Positions 1 to 13,558 of a DNA stretch of 64,000 bases are shown here, in pieces (within the stretch, counting starts at the first letter, position 1; every line of letters starts with the position of its first letter). The notes beneath the pieces were generated by a model. That model saw only the letters and a list, made by a program, of their open reading frames with translations. It made no database searches and had not been told where the DNA came from. This DNA comes from Bryoerythrophyllum caledonicum (taxonomy: Eukaryota > Streptophyta > Bryopsida > Pottiales > Pottiaceae), in the NCBI GenBank assembly GCA_963971425.1, contig OZ020518.1, positions 29,580,770 to 29,644,769 of the forward strand, written 5' to 3'. Position numbers and translations under genes: made by a program.

Positions 1-359
1 ATACCCAAACCTGCATAGTGCCGCACAAACCACCAGAGCCCGCACAACACCCCAGAACTTGCAGTGTACACCATTCGTTGAAACCCCAGAACCTACAGAA
101 TATACAGAGAAGCACACCAGGAGTGAGAGTAGCACGCACCAGTACAGAACTACAGAAAACAGAGGAGACGTAGTTATCCTAGAACCCCCAGCTTACACCA
201 CGCAACGCAATGGAGTGGTGAATCACAAACACAAGCACAATCCTGCACATACCTCAGGAGACACAGAAACCCCAGAACCCGGAGCCCACACAACTCCTCA
301 CACTGGAGCAAGACGCCTTCAAAAAACCCCAGCGCAAGCCGGAGCTGTGACCCCCCTCT

Positions 360-803
360 CCCCGCAGGCACCTGCTCGTAGCACCCCCCAGCGACTTGCT
401 CTTAGCTACGACCCTCCTTCCCATAGACCTAACTCCCACTACGACCTCCCCATTCTCCCCAAGGACCCTGTCCCTACACTATTAAAGCCTGCCCATTCGT
501 AGTGCGACCTCCTACTCCCCTCTAGAGACCTATCACAGGCAAGTAGAAACCCTGTCCTCCCAAACAACAGCCCTATACTCTCCCCCTGCGACCTAGTTGA
601 GTCCAGAAGTGACCCCCCACATTCCCCCTACGACCTCCTCTTTTCTAACAGCAACCTCCTCTTTAATATTAGAGACCTTCCCAATTCCATTAATGACCCC
701 CCCCCTTTCAAAAAACGACCTTCATAGCATAGTTCGTGACCCCCTCTTTTTTGACAGCAAACTTTCCAGCTTTACTAGAGATTTCCCCTGTCTTAATAGC
801 GAC
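360..803 (+). repeat. Degenerate CGACCT repeat in leader of element A
   Basis: The words TGCGACCT, TACGACCT and AGCGACCT recur in a pyrimidine-rich background. They match the much cleaner 21-bp tandem repeat at 20600-20710 in the leader of element C. The stretch is open in the frame of the following ORF1 from 597 onward. It marks the end of the leader; bases 1-359 before it are similarly C- and A-rich and hold no gene I can support. Confidence 0.6.
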
Positions 804-2403
804 ATGGGCAGCACCAAAAGACTCCTTAACTTCAAGGAAAAGGGGGACGAGGACACAATGGTGATTGAGAAGATAACATGGCAAATTCAAGAAACCCATA
901 GCACAAGCAAGAAGATGAAGAATGTCATGAGTGAAGAAAGCCCACCGGTAAGCATAAATTTTAAGTTTTGGCTGGGATATCCTACCATGGAGGCTCTCGC
1001 AATTGAAGAAGGACTTCAAGAGCTTTATAGTGGAGAAACCGCTGAAGATATGATAACAACAGGATTGAAGGTGGAAGAGGCGGAGGAGGCAAGCATGGCC
1101 AAGACGGCATTTCCTCACATCCCACAACTACTATATCCAAGCACAAGAAACGGCGTGGAGGGACAACATTTCAACATCACCCAACTCCCCTACGACATCG
1201 CCATCAACACCTCCACAGGTTTGGCTCTTGATTTCCACATTGCAATCCACTTTAAACCCCCCACCTCTCAAATCATGCATGATGAAATTAAGAGAATGGT
1301 CACAAAAAGACTAGTAATAATGGATATAGAACTTGGCAATGATCTCATTGACCCTATTTCAATTCAATGCTTAAGTGTCAAAAATGCGGGAAAGAAGGGT
1401 GTATGGGCGGGGATAGTCAAACTACACTTACTAAAACCCGAAATTGATGGTATCATGATGCTTAAAGGGCTTAGACTCTTCATTCTTAAACTAGATGGTC
1501 ATAACATCATTGGAAAAGTTTGCAAAAGCTATCAAAGCATTGCTAGGAATACTAACCTCTCTATCAAGATAAAGAGTGACAACTTGAAGGGTATTTCGGC
1601 CAATACTCTCTTCAAGGAGGCTCTATTGAATAGTTTTCGAAGGGGGCAAGAATTTGAGATTACCGGAGTCCAGAAGAGTATTGACGACACCCATGCGTTC
1701 ATCATGACTACCACACCACAACAAGCGAAGAAGATTCAACTACATCAAGTCACCCCACATCACGAGGTCATACAAGCTAAACACATCACCGGAGGGAAGG
1801 TATCACAAGAGACTAAGGCAAAAAAGGATGCCTTAACTCTAACCCTCTACCCATCTTCATGAGTGTTTGTGATACAAGCGATGCCATTCTCAAGGTTATT
1901 GGTGATGCTAACACTAGGTCAATTTGGTTCCACAAAGAATGTGGAACTAGGCATAATGGAAGTGCTAATGTACATTGCGCTAACCCAATTGTTTATAAGC
2001 AATTTGTAAACAAAACCTTCACCATAGGAGGATACCTTGTAGAGTTTGCACCACACCGAAGGAGTCTAGAAGGAACGGAACCCCCCTCCGAAGCACAAGT
2101 GAAGACCTTCGGGTTTGATGACGTCAACGCCGCCATGGTTAACACGGTAGAGACCTTCAAGATACAAGAATCCTCACCAACATCTCCAAGCAAGATGTGT
2201 TGGAGATCGTGGAGTCGGTGATGGAAGAAAGCAACAAGAAGATGAGGAAGGAGACACGAGAGTATGCCGATCAAAAACATGAAGAATTGAAGGCTCAAAT
2301 GTTGAGCATCCAACTAGCAATGAGCGCCGCGCTTGCATCAATGCAAGCCATCACGAGAAGAATGGCTACACCCATGATTGAAGACAAGCCGCCAAACTTG
2401 TAG
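804..2403 (+). pseudogene. ORF1 of LINE element A, frameshifted
   Basis: This is the first protein of the element, presumed to be the nucleic-acid-binding ORF1p. The likely start is the ATG at 804 (MGSTKRLL). The frame runs to a stop at 1860-1862, resumes in another frame from about 1859, and shifts again near 2166-2197 before ending at 2403. Conserved stretches shared with the B copy include FWLGYPTMEALAIEEG, VEGQHFNITQ and RSIWFHKE. The end is Lys/Glu-rich and looks like a coiled coil. I recognise no named domain: there is no CCHC knuckle, and an RRM-like fold is possible but not shown. The B copy at 13564-15185 is closely related, so this is a real gene family broken here by two frameshifts. 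Confidence 0.8.
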
Positions 2404-3839
2404 ACTTCAAAGACTACAAGGTAACTATCATTGACTATACACTATACCAAATACATACACTAAAGTCTAGTATAGACTACGGATACTATACTAATACATT
2501 ATATGTAATAGTTTACATTCATACACCCGTATATGGGGCGTATAAATACTGTATTAGACTTCATACTCAATACAAATACATCATTCTATACAAAGGGGAA
2601 TACATATATACATACTTAAATACATATACTAATACAAGTACCAAAATACACACAAATACAAACTCTCAAAACATACATACAAAAACATATACGTACACAA
2701 ATAAAAATACTACCTACAATACACATACACACATAAATATAAACACAACATCCACCACATACGTAAAAAGATGCAAAATCATAAACCAATATCTACACAG
2801 TAAGACTAACACAAACCAAGATACACAAACAAACACCAAACCAAGTAACAAAAGCAACATAAAAACAATAAACCAAAACAAAACAATAAACCAAATAAAA
2901 TCACTTCAACTACCACTACATACATCACAATCACAAACAAAAAAATCACAAATACCATAAACAACAAAACACATACAACCATAAAGAAAAACTCAATAAC
3001 AATAAATAACAAAAACATGAAAACAATCCATCCAAAAAATATATATAAACCAAAAAATCAAAGAAAACAACAAACTAAAACACTACACTACAAAAAGACC
3101 TTAAATAAATACTTCCCTCTCACTAGTATTATACAAAAAATAGACCTCACACACTTTACAAACATACACAATACGGCCTATACCAAATATATCTTACAAC
3201 ACAAATACATTCACAAAGTACCCAATCATTATACCAACTACCAAACATGTATTAAAAGATACTTCCTTTATATAAAATACAAATACTATACCAAATACTA
3301 CTCTAACTATTATACCAAAAACCAAATACCAAACACTAAAATTTATACACACACATACACATACACATGTACACAATAATAAAATACACTCAAATACACC
3401 AAAAAACATACACTCAAATACACCAAAAAACATACACATACGCACACAAACAAATAAGAAAACATATAACAAACAAACATACAAAAAAATACAGAATGAA
3501 TCACATACTCACAAACACTCATACATAAATACAAATATACACACAAAGAAAAAGAAGAGCGCCGGTTCCCAAACTAGAACTAAACAAAAACATAGAACAA
3601 AACATACACAAACTAATACACGCAAACCCACCCTAAACACAAAACAACTAGCAACCATATGTGAAAAAACCACCAGAAGTACAACAAAAGAAAAAACAAC
3701 AACACACCCAGACAAAAACCCCTTCTTACCACAGACCAAACACAACTACAATAAAACAAATAAAACAAAAAAACCACTCCATAAAGATACACGAAAAACA
3801 AAAATTCTAAAACAAAGCACCAAACCAGAATACATAAAA
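2404..3839 (+). other. A/C-rich spacer between ORF1 and 2A in element A
   Basis: About 1.4 kb is composed mainly of A, C and T with ACATAC/CAAATAC-like words. One stretch, 3017-3379, stays open and encodes a Tyr/Lys/Thr-rich peptide (YIKYKYYTKYY) resembling one in the B spacer (SIKYKYYTKYYD). A short piece near 3552-3570 (GAAGAGCGCCGGTTCCC) is the reverse complement of the 3'-terminal hairpin of this same family. I see no independent gene. Confidence 0.6.
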
Positions 3840-3884
3840 ATCCTACTAATTTTAGGAGGAGACATTGAGACTAACCCAGGCCCG
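3840..3884 (+). other. 2A-like ribosome-skipping motif, element A
   Basis: The codons read ILLILGGDIETNPGP, matching the D-(V/I)-E-x-N-P-G-P core of 2A and 2A-like peptides with the usual hydrophobic run before it. In known 2A peptides the ribosome fails to form the Gly-Pro bond, so two proteins come from one frame. Here the downstream product would start with Pro-Met-Pro. The motif survives although the frame breaks about 120 bp further on (AAAF-type run, stop near 4006). Confidence 0.85.
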
Positions 3885-6800
3885 ATGCCTAATATACTAA
3901 AAAGACACCCCTCATCACATAAGAAAAATGCCAAAATATACTTCATACCTAATACCATAAAACTACAACCGGAATATGGACACATTGCAAAATCCTTCGC
4001 ACTTTTTTAAAAAAATACACACATAACACTACACATCCTAACATTGCCCAATACGTCCAACAAAAAAATACGCATCCACCACCCCACATTCTATATGCAC
4101 TAGTAGTCACCATTCACCCACACATAGATGAATGTAACCATCTCCTAAATACACAAAATCTAAACACAATCACATGGACCAATACACTACTACAAAATAT
4201 ACTAAACTTACAAAACCCGCCAGAACAACACATTCACACTCCGCACCCATATATAGAATTCCTGGAAAACAACCAAAATATTATAAACCATGAGAACTCA
4301 ATACATAAAAAACTATACGACTTCTTACATAGCCAAACCACACCTCCTCTAAATGAAACAATAAAACTAAAATTCCCTTATCTCCCTAGCAACCTCATAA
4401 ATGAATCATTCAAGTGTCTGGACCCTATATCAGAATACACCCACCCACCCCCACCTCTTCCTTACATCCCTCCTTAAAATCAAAACATTAGATCAAACCA
4501 AGAAAATACATACATAATCACATGGAATGCCTCCTCACTAAACACTGCCCTCCCTAGCTTACAAACTTTGGTCATACACACAAACACACCACCGGCCCTC
4601 ATAGTCATACAAGAAACAAAATTAACTGCCACAAAATCTACAAAGTACATACAAAATATATTTCAAAACTATAAACTCATCTTTAATAATACACATGCAC
4701 TTACAACATGCATTCAACAACGGAGACCATACACACCGGGCCGCGGTGGCCTCCTTATACTAATACACAAAAACTATGCCTTCCCGGGCAATATCAACAA
4801 AATTCCTACCCCAATGCACATATCACCATATATCCAAATAATCAAAATCACAAATCACCCACTACAACCGTGGCTAATCTTTCACATGTATATGCCATCT
4901 CATCCCGAAGATACTAGATTTATCTTAGACATACAAAACACTATTACATCCCAAATTAACAATAATCCCAATCATACATACCTATTATGCGGAGACTTTA
5001 ATAGAGACATAGCACTAATCGGCCGCCAAAATGGAAATCATAACAATCCCCCCCAAAACATTGATTACCAATGGCGTAGCTTCACAGAAAGCTTAAACTT
5101 TACTTACATCAATACCGATACACAATTCTCTAGACAAGGTGGCTATAATTATAGTGATTGGAGTCTAATAGATGGTTTCTATATAAATACAAACAACAAT
5201 ACACAATGCACCTCTACAACAATCAAAGATATTATTCTCAACTCGGATCACTCACCAATACAATTACACATCCCAAACAACACATTAATTAGTAGAACTC
5301 CTATAACCCTAAATAATGACATTATACGCATACTCAACCCCATTCCAAAAAACAACATAGAAAAATTCAACACAAAATTCTTCGAAGAAAACTCCGTACA
5401 AATAGACTCCCTCATAAACACTCTTGAAAATAATAGTCAATTAGCACAAACACAATGGCAAGAAGCATGCCACATCCTAGACAAACTCATCAATAAAATC
5501 TCTGATACACTAGAACAAACTTGTAAAGCACATCCAATACCTCAAATGACAAATAGAACTTCCCAACAAGGCGGGTACTTACCCCGTAAACTTTCTAAAA
5601 CATGGAAACAACACCTAACCACATACCATACTATACGAAAAACCATTAGAATTGTAAAAGACAACCCTCAATGGCGCAATCACCCCATATGCACTGAACT
5701 ACTAACTCTACAAAACACCCAAATCCCTACCCCGCCACCCCCGGACCTTCCCCATGATACATGGATAAAAGATATCGCACTAATTGCAAAAAATGCCAAC
5801 ATACAAGCCCGGAAAATAACCACAAAATACACCAAAGATAACATTAAAAAGGCCATTTCAAAATATAGACAACTGTACGAAATCAACCCAAAAAAAATTA
5901 ACAATTTTTTTTTAAAAACCTTGAATCCCCGCCAATGGATTGTATCACAGATCAATATAATAATATTCTAACTAGCCCCGAAGACATTGCGAATGAAATA
6001 GTCAACCATCAAACAAAAATCAACAGACCAACAGTACCAACATGTAATTACCAACCACAACATACAAACGAACGTACATGTGCAGTATGCCAATACCCAT
6101 GGCATGACCTGGATGGATATACCCTAGACAAACGAGGCAAACCAGAAATCCCACTACAAAAATACCTTAACGAAGCCACATACGACACATGCCTTCAAAA
6201 TCTTGGCAACAATAAAGCCCCACGCCCAGATCGCATACCAAACTCAATACTCAAAAACATGCCCCCAAGATTTCATAAACTATTATTCCTATTCTTCTCC
6301 CACTGTTATAAACAAAAACAAATACAGACCTCATGGAAATCAAGTGCAACAATTTTATTATACAAAAAAGGCGACCCGTCCATACTATCCAACCATAGGC
6401 CAATTGCACTAGCTAACACAATATATAAACTCTTTACCAGTACACTCACCGCTATACTATCCTCATATGGTGAAAAATTCAAAATCCTGCATGATAGTCA
6501 AGAAGGATTTAGAGCAGAGAGAAGTACCGCTCGACAAATCCAAACTATAATAGCCGCACTAGAAGATGCAAAATTCACTAACCAAGATATATATATATAT
6601 ATATATTATATGTTGACTTCAAAAATACCTTTGGCTCAATAGATCATGCCCGACTACTAACAATAATGATGGACCTTGATTACCCAAAAGAGGCAACTAC
6701 ACTTGTTGGAAACATCTACTCCCAATCATCCACTTACTACATTGGTGAACACTTTGGAAAAACAAAACCTATACCTATTCAAAGAGGAACTATACAAGGG

Positions 6801-9800
6801 GACACTCTAAGCCCATACTTATTCATTATATTTTTAGAACCACTACTCAGATGGCTTGAAAGGGGCAGCAACGGATACACTTTTGGCACATCACAAGTCA
6901 CAATAAACTCCGCCGCATACGCGGATGACCTCGCCGTCATAACCAACAAAATCAAATCTATCCAAATACAACTCAATAAAATTGATAGATATTGTAAATG
7001 GGCCGGTATGGACGTAGGTGTCCCAAAATGTGCCGCTACCGGTTGCCCAAACAAATCCAAATTAAATCCTACCACTTTCAAAGCCCTAATGCAAGCTTCT
7101 AACATCAATTACCGCAATCAACCGATCCCTATACTACACCAAAATGAACCATACATATACTTAGCTTACAATCTTGTTCCATCACTGAAATGGAAAATCC
7201 AAATCCACACTACAACCACTAAACTCATCAAACAATGCAAAGAACTAATAACATGCCCGGCCACCATGAAACAAAAATAAAATTGGTTGATACCGTACTA
7301 CGCCCAGGAGTGGCATACAGTTTCTACGGTGTACCATACTCTATGCCAGCTATCAAAAAACTTGATAAAAAAATAATAGCCATACAAAAAACCATATGTG
7401 GATTACCAAAATGTATGCCAAATGTAATAATCCAACTCCCACATAACCTATTTGGACTTGAAGCTTTCTCCCTCAAGAATGCATACCTCCGATGTATAGG
7501 CAAACAACTGCAAAATGCGTTAAACGATAAAGATAGACTTGAAAAAATATATAATGGATTAACTCACTATGTCCTTGCCCAACATGGCGGCGTTGAAAAC
7601 ATATCCAGAATTAAAAAAGGTGATTGCAAAAGATCACCAATGACACGAACATTCTTCCTATTAAAACATATAGCTAATGCCCACCTTAAAAGTACGCTCC
7701 CAAACTTCCTCACTAATCCCACAATACTAGAAATACTATGGCGCCAAGAAACGCTAAACCACAACACACTCAATGCCCAACTCTCCCAAAAGCTTCTACA
7801 AAAACTCCTCTCAAAAAATATTTTTGAACTAAACCAAATTACTTTACCCAACGGCACACACATCATGAACAATGAGGACTTCAAAACCTACCACTTCACC
7901 CCATCCAAACTATTAAAAAGTGCCCTAAATATCGCTAAACAACTATTTTGCTACCCAATATGCCCCACCACATGTCATACCCCTTGTAACATACACCCAT
8001 ACTCTCATATACTTAAAGACTCATTCATCACCCTCAACAATACCATCAACCCAAGAAATATCCCCACACCAAGCAATCCCGCTAACCCTCCACATACATA
8101 TCATCCCCGCCCCCGCCCCCGCCCCCCAATATACATCCCCAAAAACCCTACCACATATCCCATTAATGACATCATATGCCATAAACATATCCAACACACA
8201 GACACAAATAACATACAAAATACCTACACAAAATATCTATGCCAATGGCAACACAATGATAATACATACAATAAATGGCTCCCCCAAAGAGACCTTTTTC
8301 CACGACACGACACCAATACCTCCACATATAACACCGAAAAATTAAAACAATACTACCAAAAAATTCAAAATAAGACATACTTGGATATCATCCTAGCCCA
8401 CCACCCCCAAGAAAAAATCTCAGACTCAAGATCCGTAACACCACCCATAATTATCCCACTCTTAAACATCTACACAACAGAATGCAACCCCGAAAATGAT
8501 ATCCTCACATCCTCAAACACAATTAAAATAGACAACAATCAAGCACATCTATACGAAAAAAACGGGCGACATTTACACACCATCCCCATTACCCGACTCC
8601 AATGGTTATGGAATCAATATAATACAAAATTACAAACCCCTACGAACATCAAACCAACGACCCAACCCTTTGAGACCGAACTAATATGGCTTTACCAAAG
8701 GTATAAATATCGAATACCAAAAACTGACCCGCTAAAAGATGCGCAATACACAATACCCACTCCCATTTTAGACTCATTACTCTCATCCTTTAACATCGAA
8801 CAATCATACTTTTCTTCCCCGGTCACATGTCCTACCAAACTAAATAAATTCTACTCACCTTACGAAAGAGACAAAATATTCGGATCCCTAGGCAAGGCCT
8901 TTGACTACAAATGGGTCGGTAATGGTATAGCTCACCCCCACAACGAGAAAGACATGGAACATGCTATACATTGGGCTAGACTTGCCGCCAAACACGATCC
9001 AAATAACACAAAAACAATCATCATCACACCGAACAAAAATTGGTACCAAAACAACAACCAACATTCAAACCCATTTTCAGATTCCCATATCATTGCAGTA
9101 TTTGAAGCAGACACAATACCATACGAAGAACCTATTATTCCACCCGAGCTAAAAAACCCCGAATCGAGCCATCTACATTACAAATACTATGCGTCCATCA
9201 TCAAAATCAAACCATTGGCTCCCTAGGACAACTTGCGGAACTTACCGCCATAGCAAACAATCTAGACATTCACCGACTGCACACAAAACTGGCCCCACCA
9301 ACACCCATACAAACCCCTGTAAACAAAAGTAAAAACTGGTCAAAACTAAACTATGTCAACAACACATTAAACTACTCCGTCACACCTCCCCCTCTCCCAA
9401 ACTACCCAACTCATACCACACCAAAATTCAACCCCGCACACAGTTATTACACCAATGGCTCCTTTAAACCACCAGAACAAATTAGCCCGGGCTCTTGGCG
9501 CAGAGAAAAAGTTGGCTTTGGCATATATAACTCTACCAAAGAAATTAAACTAGCCAAAAGACTCCATGGACTACAAAATATCCTCAGAGCGGAACTCATG
9601 GCCATTCACAAAACACTTCAAATCATCACATCAAAATACAAAAATGAACCTGCACATATATTCACCGATTGTATAAATGCACTTTACCTACTAAACACTC
9701 AAATAACACGCCCCACCCTTCACAATAGCCACCCCGACCAAATCATATTAACATCAATGGTCCAAATGTTACAAAACCGTACACAAATTACAACCCTTCA

Positions 9801-10907
9801 CAAAGTGAGAGCCCATGCCAACATTGATGGCAACGAACAAGCAGACAAATTAGCAAAAGAAGGCCGAGAAAAAACACACAAAAATGCCAAAGACCCACAC
9901 GAACATGCCCATGCCACCCCATACTACTTTCAAAAAGAAGATTGGCCCTCCAAAGAAGGTACCCCCGACAAAGGCCCAATTAGATTTTTGGGCAAATATC
10001 TCAAAAAACAAGACCTCTAAACAACCTGGACACAATCTCAGAAAATATTCCTAACATAGAAAAATGGACTAACAATAACGACTTAGACAATGAACTCTCT
10101 ACAAACTTTTGGAAAAACCCCATCATCTCAAACTCGCAAATAACATGCCTCATCAAATTCCGTACTGGACAATATATGGGAAACGCCGGCAAACAACTCT
10201 TCTTTGGAATAGAAAGATTCCCATCCATAACATGCCCCATATGCCCCTCAACGGACCCCGACACATGGCTTCATGTTCTACTCAAATGCCAAAACCACCA
10301 CATCCACTCTCTAATAGTTAAAAGACATAATAAAGCGGTATGGGAAGTCCGAAAACTAATCACCTCCTACAATAAATCGAGATGTTTCATACTAATGAAC
10401 GCCGGCACTTTTAATAACAATCCACAAGAATATACGGTCCCCCCTTGGCTACTCCCATGCTCATGTATGACCCAAAGATGTCATTGCAAGGCTCGGCTCA
10501 AACCGGATATCCTCTGCGTTAAAGGTTTACCATATAATGATCCACCACCAGATAACATCAATCAAGAATACACCATTCAATTCATTGAATTCACATATCG
10601 CAACGATAGATTTTCCCCGGAAACAATCCAAAATGAAATAGATAAATACCAACCCCTTATTGAGGACATCATCGCCCTCGGATGGAATGTCGACGCCCTT
10701 ATTGTAATCACATCCGGCGCTCGTGCCACCACCTTTATCCCATCTATGAAATCTCTAGAAGATACCTTCAAGATACCCATTGAAACAATTAAAACCTCTT
10801 TTAAAAACATTAACACCATAGCTATCCAATACGCCATGTCCATTCTCCGACATAAACGCAAAATCGAAAACAATCAAGCCCTCCCCGATACACACGACCC
10901 CCCTTAA
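3885..10907 (+). pseudogene. ORF2 polyprotein of element A, multiply broken
   Basis: This is the remnant of the endonuclease/reverse transcriptase protein. Pieces in frame are 4568-5971 (APE-type endonuclease, with CGDFNRD and LNSDHSPI), 5935-6642 and 6666-7280 (reverse transcriptase, with YADDLA), 7235-9226 (region after RT), 9598-10020 (RNase H) and 10176-10907 (zinc knuckle and PD-(D/E)XK-like end). Breaks include stops near 4006 and 4475, an indel in a poly-T run near 5905, an expanded TA microsatellite at 6585-6608, single-base losses near 7272 and 9153, and a frameshift stop at 10018-10020. The first RNase H aspartate is Asn (codon 9454-9456), where element C has Asp. It is not functional. 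The intact relative is the C copy at 20767-28602. Confidence 0.9.
6585..6608 (+). repeat. TA microsatellite inside RT motif A region
   Basis: An (AT)n run replaces the mixed sequence that encodes DIYILYVDF in element C. It throws the frame just before the catalytic VDFKN motif, so it inactivates RT in element A. Confidence 0.8.
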
Positions 10908-11102
10908 GTTCTCCCCCCGCCTAGATTTATCATGACTAGTTGGTTTTGAGGTTTTTGACTAATTGCTTGATTTATGGTTGGTTCGTTGGCTAGTTGGTTA
11001 GTTAGTGGCTCGTTGGTTGGTTTGTGGTTCCTTGGCTACTTGTTACATAGTGTTTACCCTCGAGAGAGGGAAGTAGTTCCAGTTTACTAATTCCTTGTCC
11101 TG
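10908..11102 (+). other. 3' UTR of element A up to the B insertion
   Basis: After the ORF2 stop comes a G/T-rich stretch (GGTTGG- and CGTTGG-like words), then a block conserved in all three elements beginning near 11041 (GTTACATAGTGT). It includes a small self-complementary CCCTCGAGAGAGGG segment. The same block occurs at about 28710 and 35760. Conservation outside the coding region suggests a signal for reverse transcriptase recognition of its own RNA. Confidence 0.75.
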
Positions 11103-11113
11103 TGGGCATGGTC
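11103..11113 (+). repeat. Left target-site duplication of element B
   Basis: The 11 bases TGGGCATGGTC are repeated exactly at 35901-35911. The flanking bases differ on both sides, so the duplication is 11 bp. It belongs to the 3' UTR of element A. Confidence 0.92.
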
Positions 11114-12031
11114 GATGCGAAGGCTGTGATGAAGGCTGAGTGAGCTCCGTATTTTCTGGTGAGGGGGAGTGTGGGACTTAGTCCCAAATCAAGCACCATA
11201 GGCCACAAGGACTGCTGGACCTTGTTGGGAGCCCCTATTTTGCATTTGATTTGGTTCCGGAGGTAGGCTTAGGAAGCAGGCTGTGTTGGAAAGGCTCACA
11301 AGCTCCAGATTTGAGGTTTAGTGTGGAGATTGAGGTGCTTTGAATTAGGATTTGTGAAGAGTTTTAGATCTGAAAGCTTGGGGACTCGTGTTGGACACCG
11401 ATCTGTCTTCCAAAGTACCAACATTCCTACTGCCCTGATCTGAGAGAGTTCCCAGATCTGCAAGCCGCCCGCAAGCCCCATACCCTCCGAACCAGCGTCA
11501 CAACATACAACATTGGAGGGAGGACTAGCAAACTCGGGCTCAAGAGCTACTGCACACTATATCAGGCTATTTCTTACCCATACACCTTATTTTCATTGTT
11601 GCTTATCCTAGTATTAGTGTGTCTTGCTTGCTTTTTTCTAGTACACCTTAAACTCACACTACTATCAATAGAATGCTCACTAGTACACACATGTAGCCAC
11701 GAAAGACACAACACTCTCACATACATAGAACTTGCTGATAGCTACAACAACAGTACACAAATAACGAAATACCGTCTTGTTAGAAACAAACCCACTGAGC
11801 AGGAGCCACATAGATACAGTAACACTAACATAGCACACATCGGCACATATACGCTTGATAGGGTACTAACCAGAAAGTTAGATCCGCCACATGAAAATAC
11901 ATTGTGCAGCACCAACACAAGATCCAACAACGTATTGATACAACGTAACAGAGACACCAACTTGCCAGACCTTAAGGACGAGATCAGAGAGCAACTACTG
12001 AAGGCCGTGACAAGATCCAACACCGAACTTC

Positions 12032-12225
12032 TGCGACGCGACACCAACTTACTGAACCCAAAGGCCCAGATCACCAAATCGCCAAGAAGTGACTCCATCT
12101 TGCTGGACTTGAAGGCCCAGATCACCGAACTGCCGATACGAGACCCCAACTCGCTGGACCTGAAAATCCAGATCACCGAACTACTGCGACGCGACCCCAA
12201 ATCGCTGGACAACAAGGCCCAGACT
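12032..12225 (+). repeat. 51-bp tandem repeat in element B leader
   Basis: Nearly four units of 51 bp (17 codons) occur, with the peptide pattern RDxxxLDLKAQITELL repeated. The period is a multiple of three, so the frame is kept. Confidence 0.85.
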
Positions 12226-13494
12226 GAGAGCGTAAGATTCAGCTGCAGGGGCAGCCGACCTCTAGTGCATCAACAAAACACAAATAAGCGAAACAACGAC
12301 CACCACCAACAGACCAGGAGAAAAATTCTAGGTAAGTTTTCTAACTCCTACAGTCATTGTTGCTCACAAATTCAGTATAAAAAACATAAAACACACCATA
12401 ACCACAAGGATAATAGCACTGAATTAATAGTAAAATCCATAGTAGTAGCCTATAAAATCATAAACCAAAAAAGTAGCTGCTACATTTGCATTAAATGTAA
12501 AAACTCCAACAAAACCGTAGTAAAAGAAAATAAAAAACATACACAACTAGTAGAGAAAGCGAGGCAGTACATACATGTGCATCAAAAAAACATTGTTTGG
12601 TTCCAAAGCTACAGCCAGAATCTAGGCGACCCGCGGAGCAAAGCACACACAAGGAACGCAGAATCAAGGCGACAGGAACAAAAGTGCCGAAATCAACCTG
12701 CAAGGATAGAGGAGAAAAGTAACGAACACTGCCGTCAGCCCAAAGTTGAGGATGTGAACAAGACCTACTCAAGACAAGGCTGCGCAAACACAAGAGAAGA
12801 CCAACACAAGGCGGAGCCGCAAGAAAAAACCACACACAAAAAATCTGTCAAGACAAGAAAGGAGTTAGCACGGTGCGAACCCGAGACTGAAGCAGCAAGT
12901 CCAAGCACAAGAACCCGACAGAAGGTGTCCAAGCAACAGCAAGAGCAGGGACGAGTAATAGCAAAACTGAGAGAACCGACAACAGAGATACAGCAGAAGC
13001 GAGAGTCGACACAAAAGATAGAGATCAGGACAATAGACACGAGGAACGAAGCACCCGAGACCCAAGCAAAGGGACAGCACACGCAGAGCAAGGTACATGC
13101 AAGGAACGCAGCGCCCAAGACCCAGAAGAAGAGACAGCACTCGCGGGGCAAGGTACTCGCAAGGAAGGACTTCGTACCTGCGGAACAAGGACCAACATAC
13201 AGAAAGCACCCAGGAGATCAAGACAAAGAGCAACGCGAAGAGGAAGACTCATCTCGCACGCAGGGAAAGGCAGCACATGCGACTTGTAAAAGGAGACACG
13301 AAAAAGCAGGCGATACACAAGACGACGTGCAACGCCGAACCCTAAGAAGGCCAGCCCCCACACACCGCTATTCGTACACTGCGCAGCCACCACAAAGCGC
13401 CAGCCCTCACACTCCGCTAGCCCACACTTCCCGCAGCCCAAAAACAGGCCCCGCCAGCCATCATACTACAACGACTACACCAACTGTCACGAAG

Positions 13495-13558
13495 GTAAGT
13501 CCAAGAACCCTCTCCCTTCAGAATTCGGTACTAACACCCCTTTGCTATTCTTTTACAG
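13495..13558 (+). other. Probable 64-bp spliceosomal intron before ORF1 of element B
   Basis: The donor is AAG|GTAAGTCC. The acceptor is CTATTCTTTTACAG preceded by a pyrimidine-rich tract. A perfect TACTAAC branch-site word lies at 13529-13535, about 23 bases before the AG. The ORF1 ATG follows six bases after the acceptor. All three signals together in 64 bp are hard to explain by chance. Removing 64 bases would take the leader frame out of register with ORF1, so splicing would separate ORF1 from the leader. Confidence 0.6.

Larger units (their letters stand above)
1..11113 (+). mobile_element. LINE element A (outermost, oldest), body
   Basis: This is a non-LTR retrotransposon whose 5' end lies before the window. 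It holds, in order, a pyrimidine-rich leader, a broken ORF1, an A/C-rich spacer, a 2A-like motif and a broken ORF2, then a G/T-rich 3' UTR. The sequence stops matching its relatives at 11113, inside the 3' UTR, where element B begins. The missing 69 bp of its 3' end reappear at 35912-35980 beyond B, and the 11 bases TGGGCATGGTC are present on both sides of B. At least eight frameshifts or stops relative to element C show that it is dead. The sense strand is rich in A and C and poor in G. Confidence 0.9.
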
